NCBI GenBank assembly: GCA_013205365.1
Contig: JABMNC010000042.1
Span: 1 to 13,167 of the forward strand
Length of the DNA stretch: 13,167 bases
Direction of reading: 5' to 3'
Origin: Cryomorphaceae bacterium
GTDB taxonomy: Bacteria > Bacteroidota > Bacteroidia > Flavobacteriales > Schleiferiaceae
Both the position numbers and the translations under genes were made by a program. Positions 6,310-13,167 of the stretch are shown here, in pieces. Below the pieces are notes generated by a model that saw only the letters and a program-made list of their open reading frames with translations, was not told where the DNA came from and made no database searches. Numbering within the stretch: the first letter of the stretch is position 1; each line of letters begins with the position of its first letter.

Positions 6310-7776
6310 TTAGCCTAATTCCAGGCTGCGGTCGCTCATGTAGCGCACAACCCGCGCGTCGTGGCTAATGAACAAATAGCTGAAGCCAAACTGGTCCTTG
6401 AGGTCGTTGAGCAGGTTCAAAACCTGAGCCTGAACGCTCACGTCGAGGGCCGAAACCGACTCGTCGCAAATAAGGAGCTTGGGCTCCAGGGTGAGGGCTC
6501 GGGCAATGCCAATTCGCTGCCGCTGGCCTCCAGAAAACTCGTGCGGGTACTTTAGCGCATCTTCCGCGGCTAGGCCCACTGACTGCAGCAGCTCCGTCAC
6601 CCGGTCCTTACGCTGGGCGGAATTTTTGCAAAGTCCGTGAACAATAAGGGGTTCCTCGAGCAGTTCGCCAACCTTCATGCGGGGCGGAAGGCTTGAAAAC
6701 GGATCCTGAAAAATATACTGGATTTCGCGCGCATACTGGCGGCGCTCTTTAGCGCTTAAGCGGTCAATGCGCGTTCCGCGGTAGGTGATTTCGCCTCCGT
6801 CGGGCTGCTCAAGGCCCACAAGGCAGCGGGCTATAGTCGACTTGCCCGAGCCCGAAGCGCCGACCAAGCCCAGGGTTTCGCCTTCTCGAAGCTCCAGGTC
6901 GAAGTCGCTTAAAACCGCCTTACCCCCGTATGACTTGCTCAATGATCTCAGCTTGAGAATGACGGCTCCGCCCGAATACACCGGGCGCTGGGCTGACTCC
7001 GGCAGGCGTCCTTCTAAAAAATCCTGCACCGTAGGAAGGCGCGAGGGTTTGCCTTCCTCGGGGGGGCGAGAGGCCAAAAGTCCGCGCGTGTAGGGCTGTT
7101 GGGGGCGGTTGAGCAGGGCCTCAAGAGAGCCCGATTCCACCACCTCCCCCTGGCGGAGCACCACCACCCGGTCGGCTACCTCTGCCACGGCATCCCAGTC
7201 ATGGCTAATGAAGAGCATGGCCATGCCGCGTTCGCGCTGCAGCACTCGAAGCAGTCCCAATATCTCAAAAGCCACGTGGTGGTCAAGGGCCGTGGTAGGT
7301 TCGTCACAAATAAGTAGCTGCGGATCCATGGCAATAGCCATTGCAATCATTACGCGCTGTCGCTGACCGCCCGAAAGCTGGTGCGGATACTTGCGCATAA
7401 CCTCTTCGGGGTCCGACAGCTGCACTCTTTGAAGCTCTGCCAAAGCCCGCTCCCGCGCCGCCGACCTGCTCAGGCCCAAGGCCGACTCCGCCGCTTCGGC
7501 AACCTGCCTGCCCACGCGCATTGTTGGATTAAGGGCCGACATCGGCTCCTGAAAAACCATTGCTTTGGCGCTTAAGCTGTCGCTGCATTCTTGCCAGACG
7601 GCCTCTAAACCGGGGGGCAGCAGACCCATTAGGGCCAGGGCCGTGAGGGACTTACCCGAGCCCGACTCGCCGACAAGGGCGAGGCACTCCCCCGCATTCA
7701 GGTCGAGGTCTAGGCCCTGAAGGAGGATTTTGCTTCCGCTTTGAATCCGCAGATTAACTCCCCTAAACGTGTTCAT
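6310..7776 (-). CDS. ABC transporter protein with two fused ATPase domains, peptide/nickel (Dpp/Opp) type; C-terminally short
   Basis: This energises an importer-like ABC transporter of the oligopeptide family; similar fused ATPases include YejF and GsiA. Domain 1: Walker A GESGSGKS (36-43), Q-loop FQEP near 75, signature LSGGQ (134-138), Walker B LLICDEP with Glu159, and His192. Its family tail QPYTRGLLASRP (227-238) is present. Domain 2: Walker A GASGSGKST (306-314), signature FSGGQ (414-418), LLICDES with Glu439, and His472. Domain 2 stops about 16 residues after His472, at SDRSLELG, without the usual final strands and the PYT-type tail, so roughly 50-60 residues seem missing. ATG 7776 is chosen because it forms an ATGA overlap with the upstream gene; an in-frame TTG lies two codons earlier. 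No permease or binding-protein gene is in the window. Confidence 0.85.
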   Translation of the reverse strand: MNTFRGVNLRIQSGSKILLQGLDLDLNAGECLALVGESGSGKSLTALALMGLLPPGLEAVWQECSDSLSAKAMVFQEPMSALNPTMRVGRQVAEAAESALGLSRSAARERALAELQRVQLSDPEEVMRKYPHQLSGGQRQRVMIAMAIAMDPQLLICDEPTTALDHHVAFEILGLLRVLQRERGMAMLFISHDWDAVAEVADRVVVLRQGEVVESGSLEALLNRPQQPYTRGLLASRPPEEGKPSRLPTVQDFLEGRLPESAQRPVYSGGAVILKLRSLSKSYGGKAVLSDFDLELREGETLGLVGASGSGKSTIARCLVGLEQPDGGEITYRGTRIDRLSAKERRQYAREIQYIFQDPFSSLPPRMKVGELLEEPLIVHGLCKNSAQRKDRVTELLQSVGLAAEDALKYPHEFSGGQRQRIGIARALTLEPKLLICDESVSALDVSVQAQVLNLLNDLKDQFGFSYLFISHDARVVRYMSDRSLELG

Positions 7777-8912
7777 TTCCAAGCGTACTCATGGGCAAGA
7801 GCCCTGAAGGTCAGGGACTCCGAAGAGCCCTTGATGCGCTCGCCCTCTTGACGGCCAAGGCGCAGGACCACGCGCCGAGTCTCGGGGAAGGCTATGATCC
7901 ATTGGCCAAGGTGACCCCGCATCGAAAGGTAGGGGCGGTCTGGGCCCAAGCCGCTGGGGTCCGGGGCTGAGCCAAGCCAAAAACTCTGGCCATAAAACGA
8001 GGCCGTGCGGGCAGAAGATGCGACCGCAATCCAGGCGCTGTCGAGCAAAGGCAGACCCCTCCACCGGCCATGCTGCACCAGCAGCTGCCCCAGGCGCCCA
8101 TAGTCTCTGGCGGTAGCGTTAAAGCAGCAAAAAGCCAAAGCCTCGCCTTGTGCGTCCACGTGCCAACTCGCGTCGGATTCCGCGCCCAAGGGGCCCCAAA
8201 GCATGCGAGAGGCATAGTCCTGCAGAGACTCTCCCACTGCCCGCTCCAGGCAAACGCTTAAAAGCGTAGTCGTGGCCGACTGGTACTCGTACCTAAGCCC
8301 AACCGAATCCCCAACCTCTCGCTCCAAAATCAAGCCCAACTGGTCGTCGCCGTAGTAGAGCTTGGCCGTTTCTCCAAAGGGGTCGTAGTAGTTCTCCGTC
8401 CAATCGAGGTCGGCATGCATGGAACTTAAATCGCGCAGGGTCAATCGCTCTGCTCCGGGACCGTGCAGCTCTGGAATGTAGTCTTTTGCCTTGGCCTCCC
8501 AGCTTGGAATCTTGCCTTCTTGCAGGGCTATCTGCACAAGCATCGTCACCATGGACTTTGCCATTGAAAACGAATTGGCGCGCGATTCGCGGTTAAAGTC
8601 CGCATAATAAGCCTCATGGCGAAGGCTGTCGCGGTCAAAAACAAGCAGGGCACCGGTCTGGCTTGCTTCGAGCAACTGCTGGGTTGCCGCACTGGGGGCC
8701 ATGGCCGCGGTCAAGGCAAGGGGCCAGGGCTGGGGACTCGTCGAGGCCGCAACTGGCTTGGTATCAAAATAGTCCGCGTCAAAGGGATCCGAGGTGGTTC
8801 GACCCTGCCAATACGTGGCATAAACCCCCTTGATGAGGTAGCTATACCATGAAGCATAGACCATAGTTCCAAGCAGGGCTAGAGCAAGACTCAGCGAAAT
8901 AATGCGTTTCAT
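7773..8912 (-). CDS. Serine hydrolase of the beta-lactamase/class C family, exported
   Basis: A member of the penicillin-recognising serine hydrolase superfamily (beta-lactamase class C, esterase and amidase relatives such as NylB). The 379-residue product begins with a signal peptide or membrane anchor (about residues 4-26). The nucleophile motif SxxK is SMAK, Ser116-Lys119, in NSFSMAKSMV. A Tyr-containing second motif is YEYQSATTTLL around 208-218, and HLG (334-336) in GHLGQWII stands for the third HxG/KTG motif. Its substrate cannot be told from sequence. ATG 8912 is preferred over the in-frame TTG three codons upstream. It follows lipB by 20 bases and overlaps the ABC gene by 4 bases (ATGA), so they are likely made together; a peptide or cell-wall fragment scavenging role with the ABC protein is only a guess. 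Confidence 0.8.
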   Translation of the reverse strand: MKRIISLSLALALLGTMVYASWYSYLIKGVYATYWQGRTTSDPFDADYFDTKPVAASTSPQPWPLALTAAMAPSAATQQLLEASQTGALLVFDRDSLRHEAYYADFNRESRANSFSMAKSMVTMLVQIALQEGKIPSWEAKAKDYIPELHGPGAERLTLRDLSSMHADLDWTENYYDPFGETAKLYYGDDQLGLILEREVGDSVGLRYEYQSATTTLLSVCLERAVGESLQDYASRMLWGPLGAESDASWHVDAQGEALAFCCFNATARDYGRLGQLLVQHGRWRGLPLLDSAWIAVASSARTASFYGQSFWLGSAPDPSGLGPDRPYLSMRGHLGQWIIAFPETRRVVLRLGRQEGERIKGSSESLTFRALAHEYAWK

Positions 8913-8932
8913 AGCATGCAAGTTAGGAGTAA

Positions 8933-9667
8933 CTATGCGCCAAGCAAACGGTCGATGGCCATATCGACAAGGTCCACCTCAAAAAGTCGCGCAAAATGAC
9001 CCGCAACTAGTGCCTTTACCTCAGACTCGTCCACAGGCCGCCCCAACTCGCGCTGCAGCGAGGTGACGGCCTTATCCTTGATTCCGCAAGGAATAATGTA
9101 CTCAAAATAACGCAAGTCCGTATTGAGGTTGAAAGCCCATCCGTGCATGGTTACCCACCTCGAGGCACGCACGCCCATCGCACAGATTTTGCGGGCAAAG
9201 GGGCTTCCTACATCAAGCCAAACGCCGGTCTCGCCAGGACTTCGGTCGCCCTTTATTCCATAATCCGCAAGGGTTGCAATGATGACTTCTTCGAGGGTGC
9301 GCAGGTAGCGGTGTATGTCGGTGAAGTACTCGTCGAGGTCTAAAATTGGGTAGCCAACCAATTGACCCGGCCCGTGGTAGGTAATGTCGCCCCCTCGATT
9401 GGTGCGAAAAAACTCCGCATTGATGGCTTTTAAGCGCTCGTCGTCGGCCAAAAGATTGCCTAAGTCGCCGCTCTTGCCCATGGTGTAGACGTGCGGATGC
9501 TCCACAAAAAGAAGGGTGTCGCGCGTTGCGATCCGCTCCGCTTCGGGCAACTTGCGGTTTGCGGACTTTTGCTCCACGACCTCGGTAAAGAGGGCCTCTT
9601 GAAAGTCCCATGCCCGCTGGTAGGACCAGGTTCCGAGGTCGGCAAAGCGAACAATGCGGCGGCTCAT
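8933..9667 (-). CDS. lipB: Lipoyl(octanoyl) transferase LipB
   Basis: LipB moves the octanoyl group from octanoyl-acyl carrier protein to the lipoyl domains of 2-oxoacid dehydrogenases and the glycine cleavage H protein, in the cytoplasm; LipA then inserts sulfur. The 244-residue product has the family hallmark RGGDITYHGPGQLVGYPI (91-108, with His98), the catalytic Lys160 in RKICAMGVR, TMHGWAFN (173-180), and the catalytic Cys194 in IIPCGI. An N-terminal HPHVYTMGKS block (57-66) is also typical. The start ATG overlaps the stop codon of the upstream isomerase gene in an ATGA tetranucleotide, showing tight operon structure and confirming the start. Function is as certain as sequence reading allows. 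Confidence 0.95.
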   Translation of the reverse strand: MSRRIVRFADLGTWSYQRAWDFQEALFTEVVEQKSANRKLPEAERIATRDTLLFVEHPHVYTMGKSGDLGNLLADDERLKAINAEFFRTNRGGDITYHGPGQLVGYPILDLDEYFTDIHRYLRTLEEVIIATLADYGIKGDRSPGETGVWLDVGSPFARKICAMGVRASRWVTMHGWAFNLNTDLRYFEYIIPCGIKDKAVTSLQRELGRPVDESEVKALVAGHFARLFEVDLVDMAIDRLLGA

Positions 9668-10659
9668 GCCTTAGATAGGGCCTCCTTCAGGTCGTCAATG
9701 ACCTTGATGTCCATAATATCTACGCCGTTGCGCAGTCCGAGGACGTAGCTCACCCAGTCGCCAAGGGCCACCAAATCCAAAACCTGCTCCAGGGCAGAAG
9801 CTCCCTGAGCGTGAAGCGCAATAGCGCTATTCCCACGAGCGCGAATGGCGGGGGCATTGAGCTCCATTCTCATGCGGTTGCGCGGAGCGTCTGCGGTCGA
9901 GTGCAGAAAAACCGCGCAAAATTGCGCACCGCCGCCTGCCCAACCCACCATTTCGTTGTGGTTCATCTCGGGGACCTCCGCATCCCAAGCGGGCATTTTG
10001 CTGTTCTCGTTGAGCTGCTGGCGCCAACGCGCAGCAACGCCAGCCATTCCCGAAGCCGCATAAACCGCCACCGTCTTGCCCTCTAACGCGTCTGAAATCA
10101 ACTCGGCCTGGGCCAAGTGCCCGCCGCGGCGGGCCTCCAGGCTAAGGACGGCCTGAGCTGCCTGAGCCTTCCAATGGGCTGGAGTGCCGACTCCCGCCAG
10201 GTCAAGATGGGCCAAAATTTGAATGAGGGCATAGCCAAACATCGAGCGCGGAGGGCTTCCGCCTGGTACCACACTATGATTCCAACCCAGTTTCTCGGCG
10301 CGCTGCTTGAGTTCACCGCCGCTGGTAACGGCCGTCACCATGCATCCGGCCGCCATGGCTTGGTCCAGGGCATTAAGCGTTTCTTCGGTATTGCCGCTGT
10401 AGCTGCAGGCCACAACCAGCGTACTCGGACCAATCCAATGGGGTAAGGAATAGCCCTTATTCACCAGCACAGGAACCCTAGCCGTGGCCGAGCAGAGGTC
10501 TGCCGCAATGGTTCCGCCGATTCCGCTGCCGCCGAGGCCAGTGACTACCACCTGGTGTACGGGGCGCGCCAAAGGCGACCAAACCTTGCCGACACCTTCG
10601 GCAATAATCAGTGAATCAGCAATATGCTTTGGAAAGTTTTGAATCAACTGGAGCATCAT
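9664..10659 (-). CDS. Bifunctional phosphoglucose/phosphomannose isomerase (SIS-domain)
   Basis: This enzyme interconverts fructose 6-phosphate with glucose 6-phosphate and with mannose 6-phosphate, feeding glycolysis and sugar-nucleotide synthesis. The 331-residue protein has two SIS folds. The first contains VVVTGLGGSGIGG (37-49) and the phosphate-binding SYSGNTEET (86-94). Substrate residues follow in PPRSMFGY (Arg138), QLNENSK (Glu218) and PEMNHNEMVGW (His234); the 16-residue Glu-His spacing is that of characterised archaeal PGI/PMI enzymes. A C-terminal RNGVDIMDIKVIDDLK segment is also usual. It heads the minus-strand operon with lipB. Two tandem ATG codons (10659 and 10656) are possible starts. 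Whether it replaces a classical Pgi cannot be judged from this window. Confidence 0.88.
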   Translation of the reverse strand: MMLQLIQNFPKHIADSLIIAEGVGKVWSPLARPVHQVVVTGLGGSGIGGTIAADLCSATARVPVLVNKGYSLPHWIGPSTLVVACSYSGNTEETLNALDQAMAAGCMVTAVTSGGELKQRAEKLGWNHSVVPGGSPPRSMFGYALIQILAHLDLAGVGTPAHWKAQAAQAVLSLEARRGGHLAQAELISDALEGKTVAVYAASGMAGVAARWRQQLNENSKMPAWDAEVPEMNHNEMVGWAGGGAQFCAVFLHSTADAPRNRMRMELNAPAIRARGNSAIALHAQGASALEQVLDLVALGDWVSYVLGLRNGVDIMDIKVIDDLKEALSKA

Positions 10660-10678
10660 GGGCTTGGTATTATTCCCC

Positions 10679-10686
10679 TAAAAGTA
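10679..10686 (-). promoter_or_regulatory. Candidate -7 element for the isomerase-lipB operon (TACTTTTA)
   Basis: On the minus strand TACTTTTA fits TAnnTTT[A/G] and lies 19 bases before the first ATG of the isomerase gene, within the 44-base divergent gap to the acetyltransferase gene. A TTG is present nearby upstream but too close (about 7 bases) for a normal -33 box. Confidence 0.3.
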
Positions 10687-10703
10687 CGACCTTCAACCCT
10701 GCT

Positions 10704-11165
10704 ATGGCAGTACCTTTTTCTTGGCATTTTGCCCCTTTTGGGTCGCTGTCGGCCGACCAGCTCCACCGCATTCTGAGCCTGCGGGCTGAGGTCTTTGTGC
10801 TGGAACAGAACTGCGCCTACGTCGACCCCGACGCTAAAGACCGGGGCTGCCATCACCTTTGGGCCGAAGACTCCCAGGGGCAGGTAGCTGCAGTCGCCCG
10901 ATTGCTTGCCCCTGGCGCATCCTACCCAGAGCCCAGCATTGGCAGGGTGGCCACGAGCCCAAAGCACCGCCGCGTCGGCTTGGGCCGCGAACTAATGAAG
11001 CGCGCACTGCTCGAGGCAGAACGCCTTTACCCGGGTAAAGAATTGGTAATTAGCGCACAATGCTACCTCGAAGACTTTTATGCGGACTTTGCCTTCGTGC
11101 CCGAGGGCGAAGCCTACGAAGAAGACGGGATTCCGCACATCCAAATGCGAAAAGCGGGTTGCTAG
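10704..11165 (+). CDS. GNAT-family N-acetyltransferase, ElaA-like
   Basis: A cytoplasmic acetyl-CoA-dependent acetyltransferase of unknown acceptor, close in pattern to E. coli ElaA. The 153 residues show the ElaA N-terminal block LHRILSLRAEVFVLEQNCAYVD (about 20-41), a short HHLWAED, VAAVARLL, the acetyl-CoA binding motif A IGRVATSPKHRRVGLGREL with R89-x-x-G92-x-G94, ISAQCYLEDFYADFAFVP, and the closing YEEDGIPHIQMRK. The start ATG 10704 is chosen because the family begins just before the SWHF strand; the frame is open further upstream to 10611, but that part would overlap the divergent isomerase gene. It stands alone and ends 15 bases from the convergent paaE. Confidence 0.88.
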   Translation: MAVPFSWHFAPFGSLSADQLHRILSLRAEVFVLEQNCAYVDPDAKDRGCHHLWAEDSQGQVAAVARLLAPGASYPEPSIGRVATSPKHRRVGLGRELMKRALLEAERLYPGKELVISAQCYLEDFYADFAFVPEGEAYEEDGIPHIQMRKAGC

Positions 11166-11180
11166 CCGCTGGCTGCTGGG

Positions 11181-12320
11181 TTACGCGTCGTAGCTGACCA
11201 CTAGTCGCTCGCTGCGCGGCATTGCCTGGCAGGTGAGCACATAACCCTCTGCAACCTCGTCGTCGGTCAAGGAGTAGTTCATGGCCATCTCCACCGTGCC
11301 CTCGATCACCTTGGCGCGGCAGGTGCAGCAGACCGCTCCCTTGCAGGCATAGGGTACGTCGGCTCCCGCATCAAGGGCAGCGTCGAGCAAAAATTCTTTG
11401 GCTGACTGGGTAAAGTGCGTCTCTTCTCCGTCGAGTATGACCGTTACGCTGGCATCGCCACTGGATTTTTTTGCGGCGGACTTTGGAGCCTCTGCTGCCG
11501 GTACCGACGAGGTAAAAAGTTCAAAATGAATGCGGTCTTGAGGAACGCCCGCGGCCTTCAGTACGTCGCTCGCGGCGTGAATCATGGGTTCCGGACCGCA
11601 TAAAAAGTAGGAGTCCGCCGAGGCCACCGTCGGAATGTGCTCCATAAAGTAGCGAATGCGGTCTGCGTCGAGTCGGCCAAAAAGAGCGTCGCTGCCCTGG
11701 TCTTCGCGGCTCAGCACGTGGTGCACTTCGAAGCGTCCCATGAAGCGGTCCTTGAGGTCTTCAAGGTCGTTTTTAAACAGGATGCTGGTCGTTTTGCGGT
11801 TGCCATAAAACAGAAGGAATTCCGACTCTGGCTCGCGCTGAAGGGCCGTTTTAATGATGGAAAGCACCGGCGTAATTCCCGATCCCGCGGCAAAGCCGAC
11901 ATAGCGCCTGTGCTTGGAGGGGTCGGTCTCGAGCACAAAGTTGCCCATGGGATTCATTACGTCAAGCCGGTCGCCCGGCTTGAGGTGGCGGTTGGCCCAG
12001 GTGGAGAAGATTCCGCCCTCGACCTGCTTGATGGCCACGCTCAGCTCCCCAGACAGGGGGCTGGAGCAGAGCGAGTAGGAGCGGCGAACTTCGGCCCCAT
12101 CTATGGTTGCCCGCAGGGTGAGGTACTGGCCGGGGATGTAGCGAAAGGCGTCGGAGTCCGGCTGGTTGAAGGTCAGTACTACGGCGTCGATGGCCTCGTG
12201 ACGCACCTCCTTTAGGGTAAGGGAGTGAAACTTTGGCTTAAGGCCTTTTTGGTCGGCTTTGGTAGCCAACAGTCCCTCATTCGGCGACGACGGGGCGGAA
12301 TTTTTAAACCAATTAAACAT
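11181..12320 (-). CDS. paaE: Phenylacetyl-CoA epoxidase reductase subunit PaaE
   Basis: PaaE passes electrons from NADPH through FAD and a 2Fe-2S centre to the PaaA di-iron site, for ring epoxidation of phenylacetyl-CoA. The 379-residue product has an FAD domain with RRSYSLCSSP (79-88), a nucleotide domain with GSGITP (146-151) and CGPEPM (241-246), an Ala/Lys/Ser-rich linker (about 274-290), and a C-terminal plant-type ferredoxin domain with cysteines 326, 331, 334 and 364. Before the FAD domain there is a roughly 30-residue extension (MFNWFKNS...) of unknown role. ATG 12320 is chosen; ATG 12326, two codons upstream, is equally possible, while the much longer open frame to 12656 would run antisense through paaA. 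Other PaaE-like reductases exist, but the divergent paaA next to it makes the call firm. Confidence 0.92.
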   Translation of the reverse strand: MFNWFKNSAPSSPNEGLLATKADQKGLKPKFHSLTLKEVRHEAIDAVVLTFNQPDSDAFRYIPGQYLTLRATIDGAEVRRSYSLCSSPLSGELSVAIKQVEGGIFSTWANRHLKPGDRLDVMNPMGNFVLETDPSKHRRYVGFAAGSGITPVLSIIKTALQREPESEFLLFYGNRKTTSILFKNDLEDLKDRFMGRFEVHHVLSREDQGSDALFGRLDADRIRYFMEHIPTVASADSYFLCGPEPMIHAASDVLKAAGVPQDRIHFELFTSSVPAAEAPKSAAKKSSGDASVTVILDGEETHFTQSAKEFLLDAALDAGADVPYACKGAVCCTCRAKVIEGTVEMAMNYSLTDDEVAEGYVLTCQAMPRSERLVVSYDA

Positions 12321-12419
12321 AGTCATGTACAAATCTAAGTGTGCTATGCGAACCAGCGCAGCCGCATTTTGTTCTAATCGCAGTAATTTGCAGAAGAATT
12401 TACCAAAAAATTCAACACC
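12321..12419. promoter_or_regulatory. Divergent paaE/paaA control region (99 bases)
   Basis: This is the longest non-coding gap in the window. It must hold the signals for both divergent paa genes. On the plus strand TTTG (12368-12371) and TAATTTG (12384-12390) resemble promoter parts but their spacing is short and the second is one T off consensus. An A-rich stretch (12403-12410) sits just ahead of the paaA ATG, as is usual for ribosome binding in this phylum. No clear palindrome for a TetR-type Paa repressor was recognised. Confidence 0.4.
12330..12337 (-). promoter_or_regulatory. Candidate -7 element for paaE (TAGATTTG)
   Basis: On the minus strand TAGATTTG is an exact match to the Bacteroidota -7 consensus TAnnTTTG. 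It ends 3 bases before ATG 12326 and 9 bases before ATG 12320. If used, the message would be leaderless or nearly so, and ATG 12320 might be the real start. No good -33 TTG is seen upstream. Confidence 0.35.
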
Positions 12420-13167
12420 ATGGCCCCAACTATTGACATGGAAGCTCGCTTCCTCGACTACGTCACCGCCGAAAACAAGGTCGAGCCCAAGGATTGGATG
12501 CCCGAGGGCTACCGCAAAACCTTGGTTCGTCAGATTAGTCAACATGCTCACTCTGAGATTGTTGGCATGCTTCCCGAGGCGAATTGGATTACCCGAGCGC
12601 CTTCGCTGCGCTCGAAGTTGATTCTGCTCGCCAAGGTGCAGGACGAGGCTGGCCACGGTCTCTATCTGTATTCCGCGGCAGAAACACTCGGAACCTCAAG
12701 GGACGAAATGATTGCCGACCTGCACTCGGGCAAGGCGAAGTATTCCAGTATTTTTAACTACCCGACGCTGAGTTGGGCCGATATGGGCGCCATTGGTTGG
12801 CTGGTGGACGGTGCAGCTATTCAGAATCAGGTGATGCTTTGCCGTGCGTCCTATGGACCCTACAGCCGGGCTATGGTGCGGATTTGCAAGGAGGAGAGTT
12901 TTCACCAGCGCCAGGGTTATGAGATTATGCTGCATTTGGTCAAAGGAAGTCAGGAGCAGAAAGACATGGCGCAGGATGCGCTGAATCGCTGGTGGTGGCC
13001 TTCGTTGATGATGTTTGGTCCTAGCGACGATAACAGTCCTAATTCTGCGCAGAGTATGGCGTGGCGGATTAAGCGAAAGTCGAACGACGAGTTGCGCCAA
13101 GAGTTTGTGGATAAGACGGTTCCGCAGGCGAAGTTTATTGGGCTTTCGATTCCAGACGCCGATTTGA
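12420..13167 (+). CDS. paaA: Phenylacetyl-CoA 1,2-epoxidase catalytic subunit PaaA (249 residues seen; 3' end outside window)
   Basis: PaaA is the di-iron oxygenase subunit of the PaaABC(D)E complex, which epoxidises the ring of phenylacetyl-CoA, the first dedicated step after CoA activation. The visible part aligns by eye with E. coli PaaA almost without gaps: EPKDWMPEGYRKTL, QHAHSEIVGMLPE, WITRAP, AKVQDEAGHGLYLYSAAETL, KYSSIFNYPTLSWAD, CKEESFHQRQG and FGPSDDNSPNSA. The di-iron ligands are all present: Glu46, Glu76, His79, Asp130, Glu159 and His162, each four residues later than in E. coli. The gene runs off the right edge at about 80 percent of family length; paaB, paaC and paaD would be expected next. 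The start is set by an A-rich leader and family alignment. Confidence 0.96.
   Translation, partial: MAPTIDMEARFLDYVTAENKVEPKDWMPEGYRKTLVRQISQHAHSEIVGMLPEANWITRAPSLRSKLILLAKVQDEAGHGLYLYSAAETLGTSRDEMIADLHSGKAKYSSIFNYPTLSWADMGAIGWLVDGAAIQNQVMLCRASYGPYSRAMVRICKEESFHQRQGYEIMLHLVKGSQEQKDMAQDALNRWWWPSLMMFGPSDDNSPNSAQSMAWRIKRKSNDELRQEFVDKTVPQAKFIGLSIPDADL

Noticed and set aside
6311..6327. AGCCT/AGGCT hairpin near a T-run as a terminator between scoB and the ABC gene
   Set aside because: The T-run precedes the stem on the plus strand and an A-run follows it on the minus strand, so neither strand has stem-then-U-tract order. Other stems in 6244-6309 are only 4 bp.
7773..8912. Serine hydrolase as an antibiotic-resistance beta-lactamase
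   Set aside because: It has the superfamily SxxK and HxG-like motifs, but the Tyr motif and overall pattern look like general serine hydrolases; nothing points to resistance.
10611..10703. Upstream extension of the acetyltransferase frame
   Set aside because: It overlaps the divergent isomerase gene and lacks ElaA-family sequence; ATG 10704 fits the family start.
12321..12656. Extension of the paaE frame 112 codons upstream
   Set aside because: It would run antisense through the conserved start of paaA and has no similarity to PaaE; ATG 12320 or 12326 fits the family.
1..13167. Mobile elements, CRISPR arrays, tRNA/rRNA genes, prophage or defence islands
   Set aside because: No terminal repeats with a transposase, no regularly spaced repeats, no cloverleaf or rRNA sequence recognised; genes are almost contiguous core functions.

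Overview
The window looks like chromosomal core DNA from a member of the Bacteroidota, probably near the Flavobacteriales. The main reasons are the gliding/type IX secretion (T9SS) genes porZ and gldH and TAnnTTT[A/G] promoter-like elements. The DNA looks richer in G+C than many flavobacteria (judged by eye, not computed). No phage, insertion sequence, CRISPR array, tRNA or rRNA gene is visible. Coding density is very high: the longest gap between genes is 99 bases, so there is no gene-free stretch above 300 bases. Coordinates and residue positions were counted by hand; family names rest on recognised motifs and no search was run.

Left part (1-4811). porZ (minus strand, cut by the window edge) and gldH (plus strand) are divergent, with only 20 bases between their start codons. 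A perfect 10-bp inverted repeat covers both starts. gldH overlaps a gene for a class A penicillin-binding protein (PBP1A type). That gene is split by one in-frame TAA at 3810-3812, between its glycosyltransferase and transpeptidase halves. This is the most striking anomaly in the window.

Middle (4870-10659). A two-gene succinyl-CoA:3-oxoacid CoA-transferase operon (scoA-scoB, plus strand) converges on a four-gene minus-strand operon. That operon runs from a bifunctional phosphoglucose/phosphomannose isomerase to lipB, a periplasmic serine hydrolase and a double-ATPase ABC protein; two of its junctions are 4-base ATGA overlaps. The last gene seems to lack the C-terminal end of its second ATPase domain.

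Right part (10704-13167). An ElaA-like acetyltransferase gene (plus) converges on paaE (minus). paaE is divergent from paaA (plus, cut by the right edge). PaaA is the oxygenase subunit and PaaE the reductase of the phenylacetyl-CoA epoxidase. Phenylacetate breakdown yields acetyl-CoA and succinyl-CoA, and the CoA-transferase handles acetoacetate with succinyl-CoA, so both fit growth on aromatic compounds, amino acids or ketone bodies; a direct link between them is not shown. I found no clearly new multi-gene system. The points most worth checking are the interrupted PBP1A, the compact porZ/gldH divergent start region and the shortened ABC protein.
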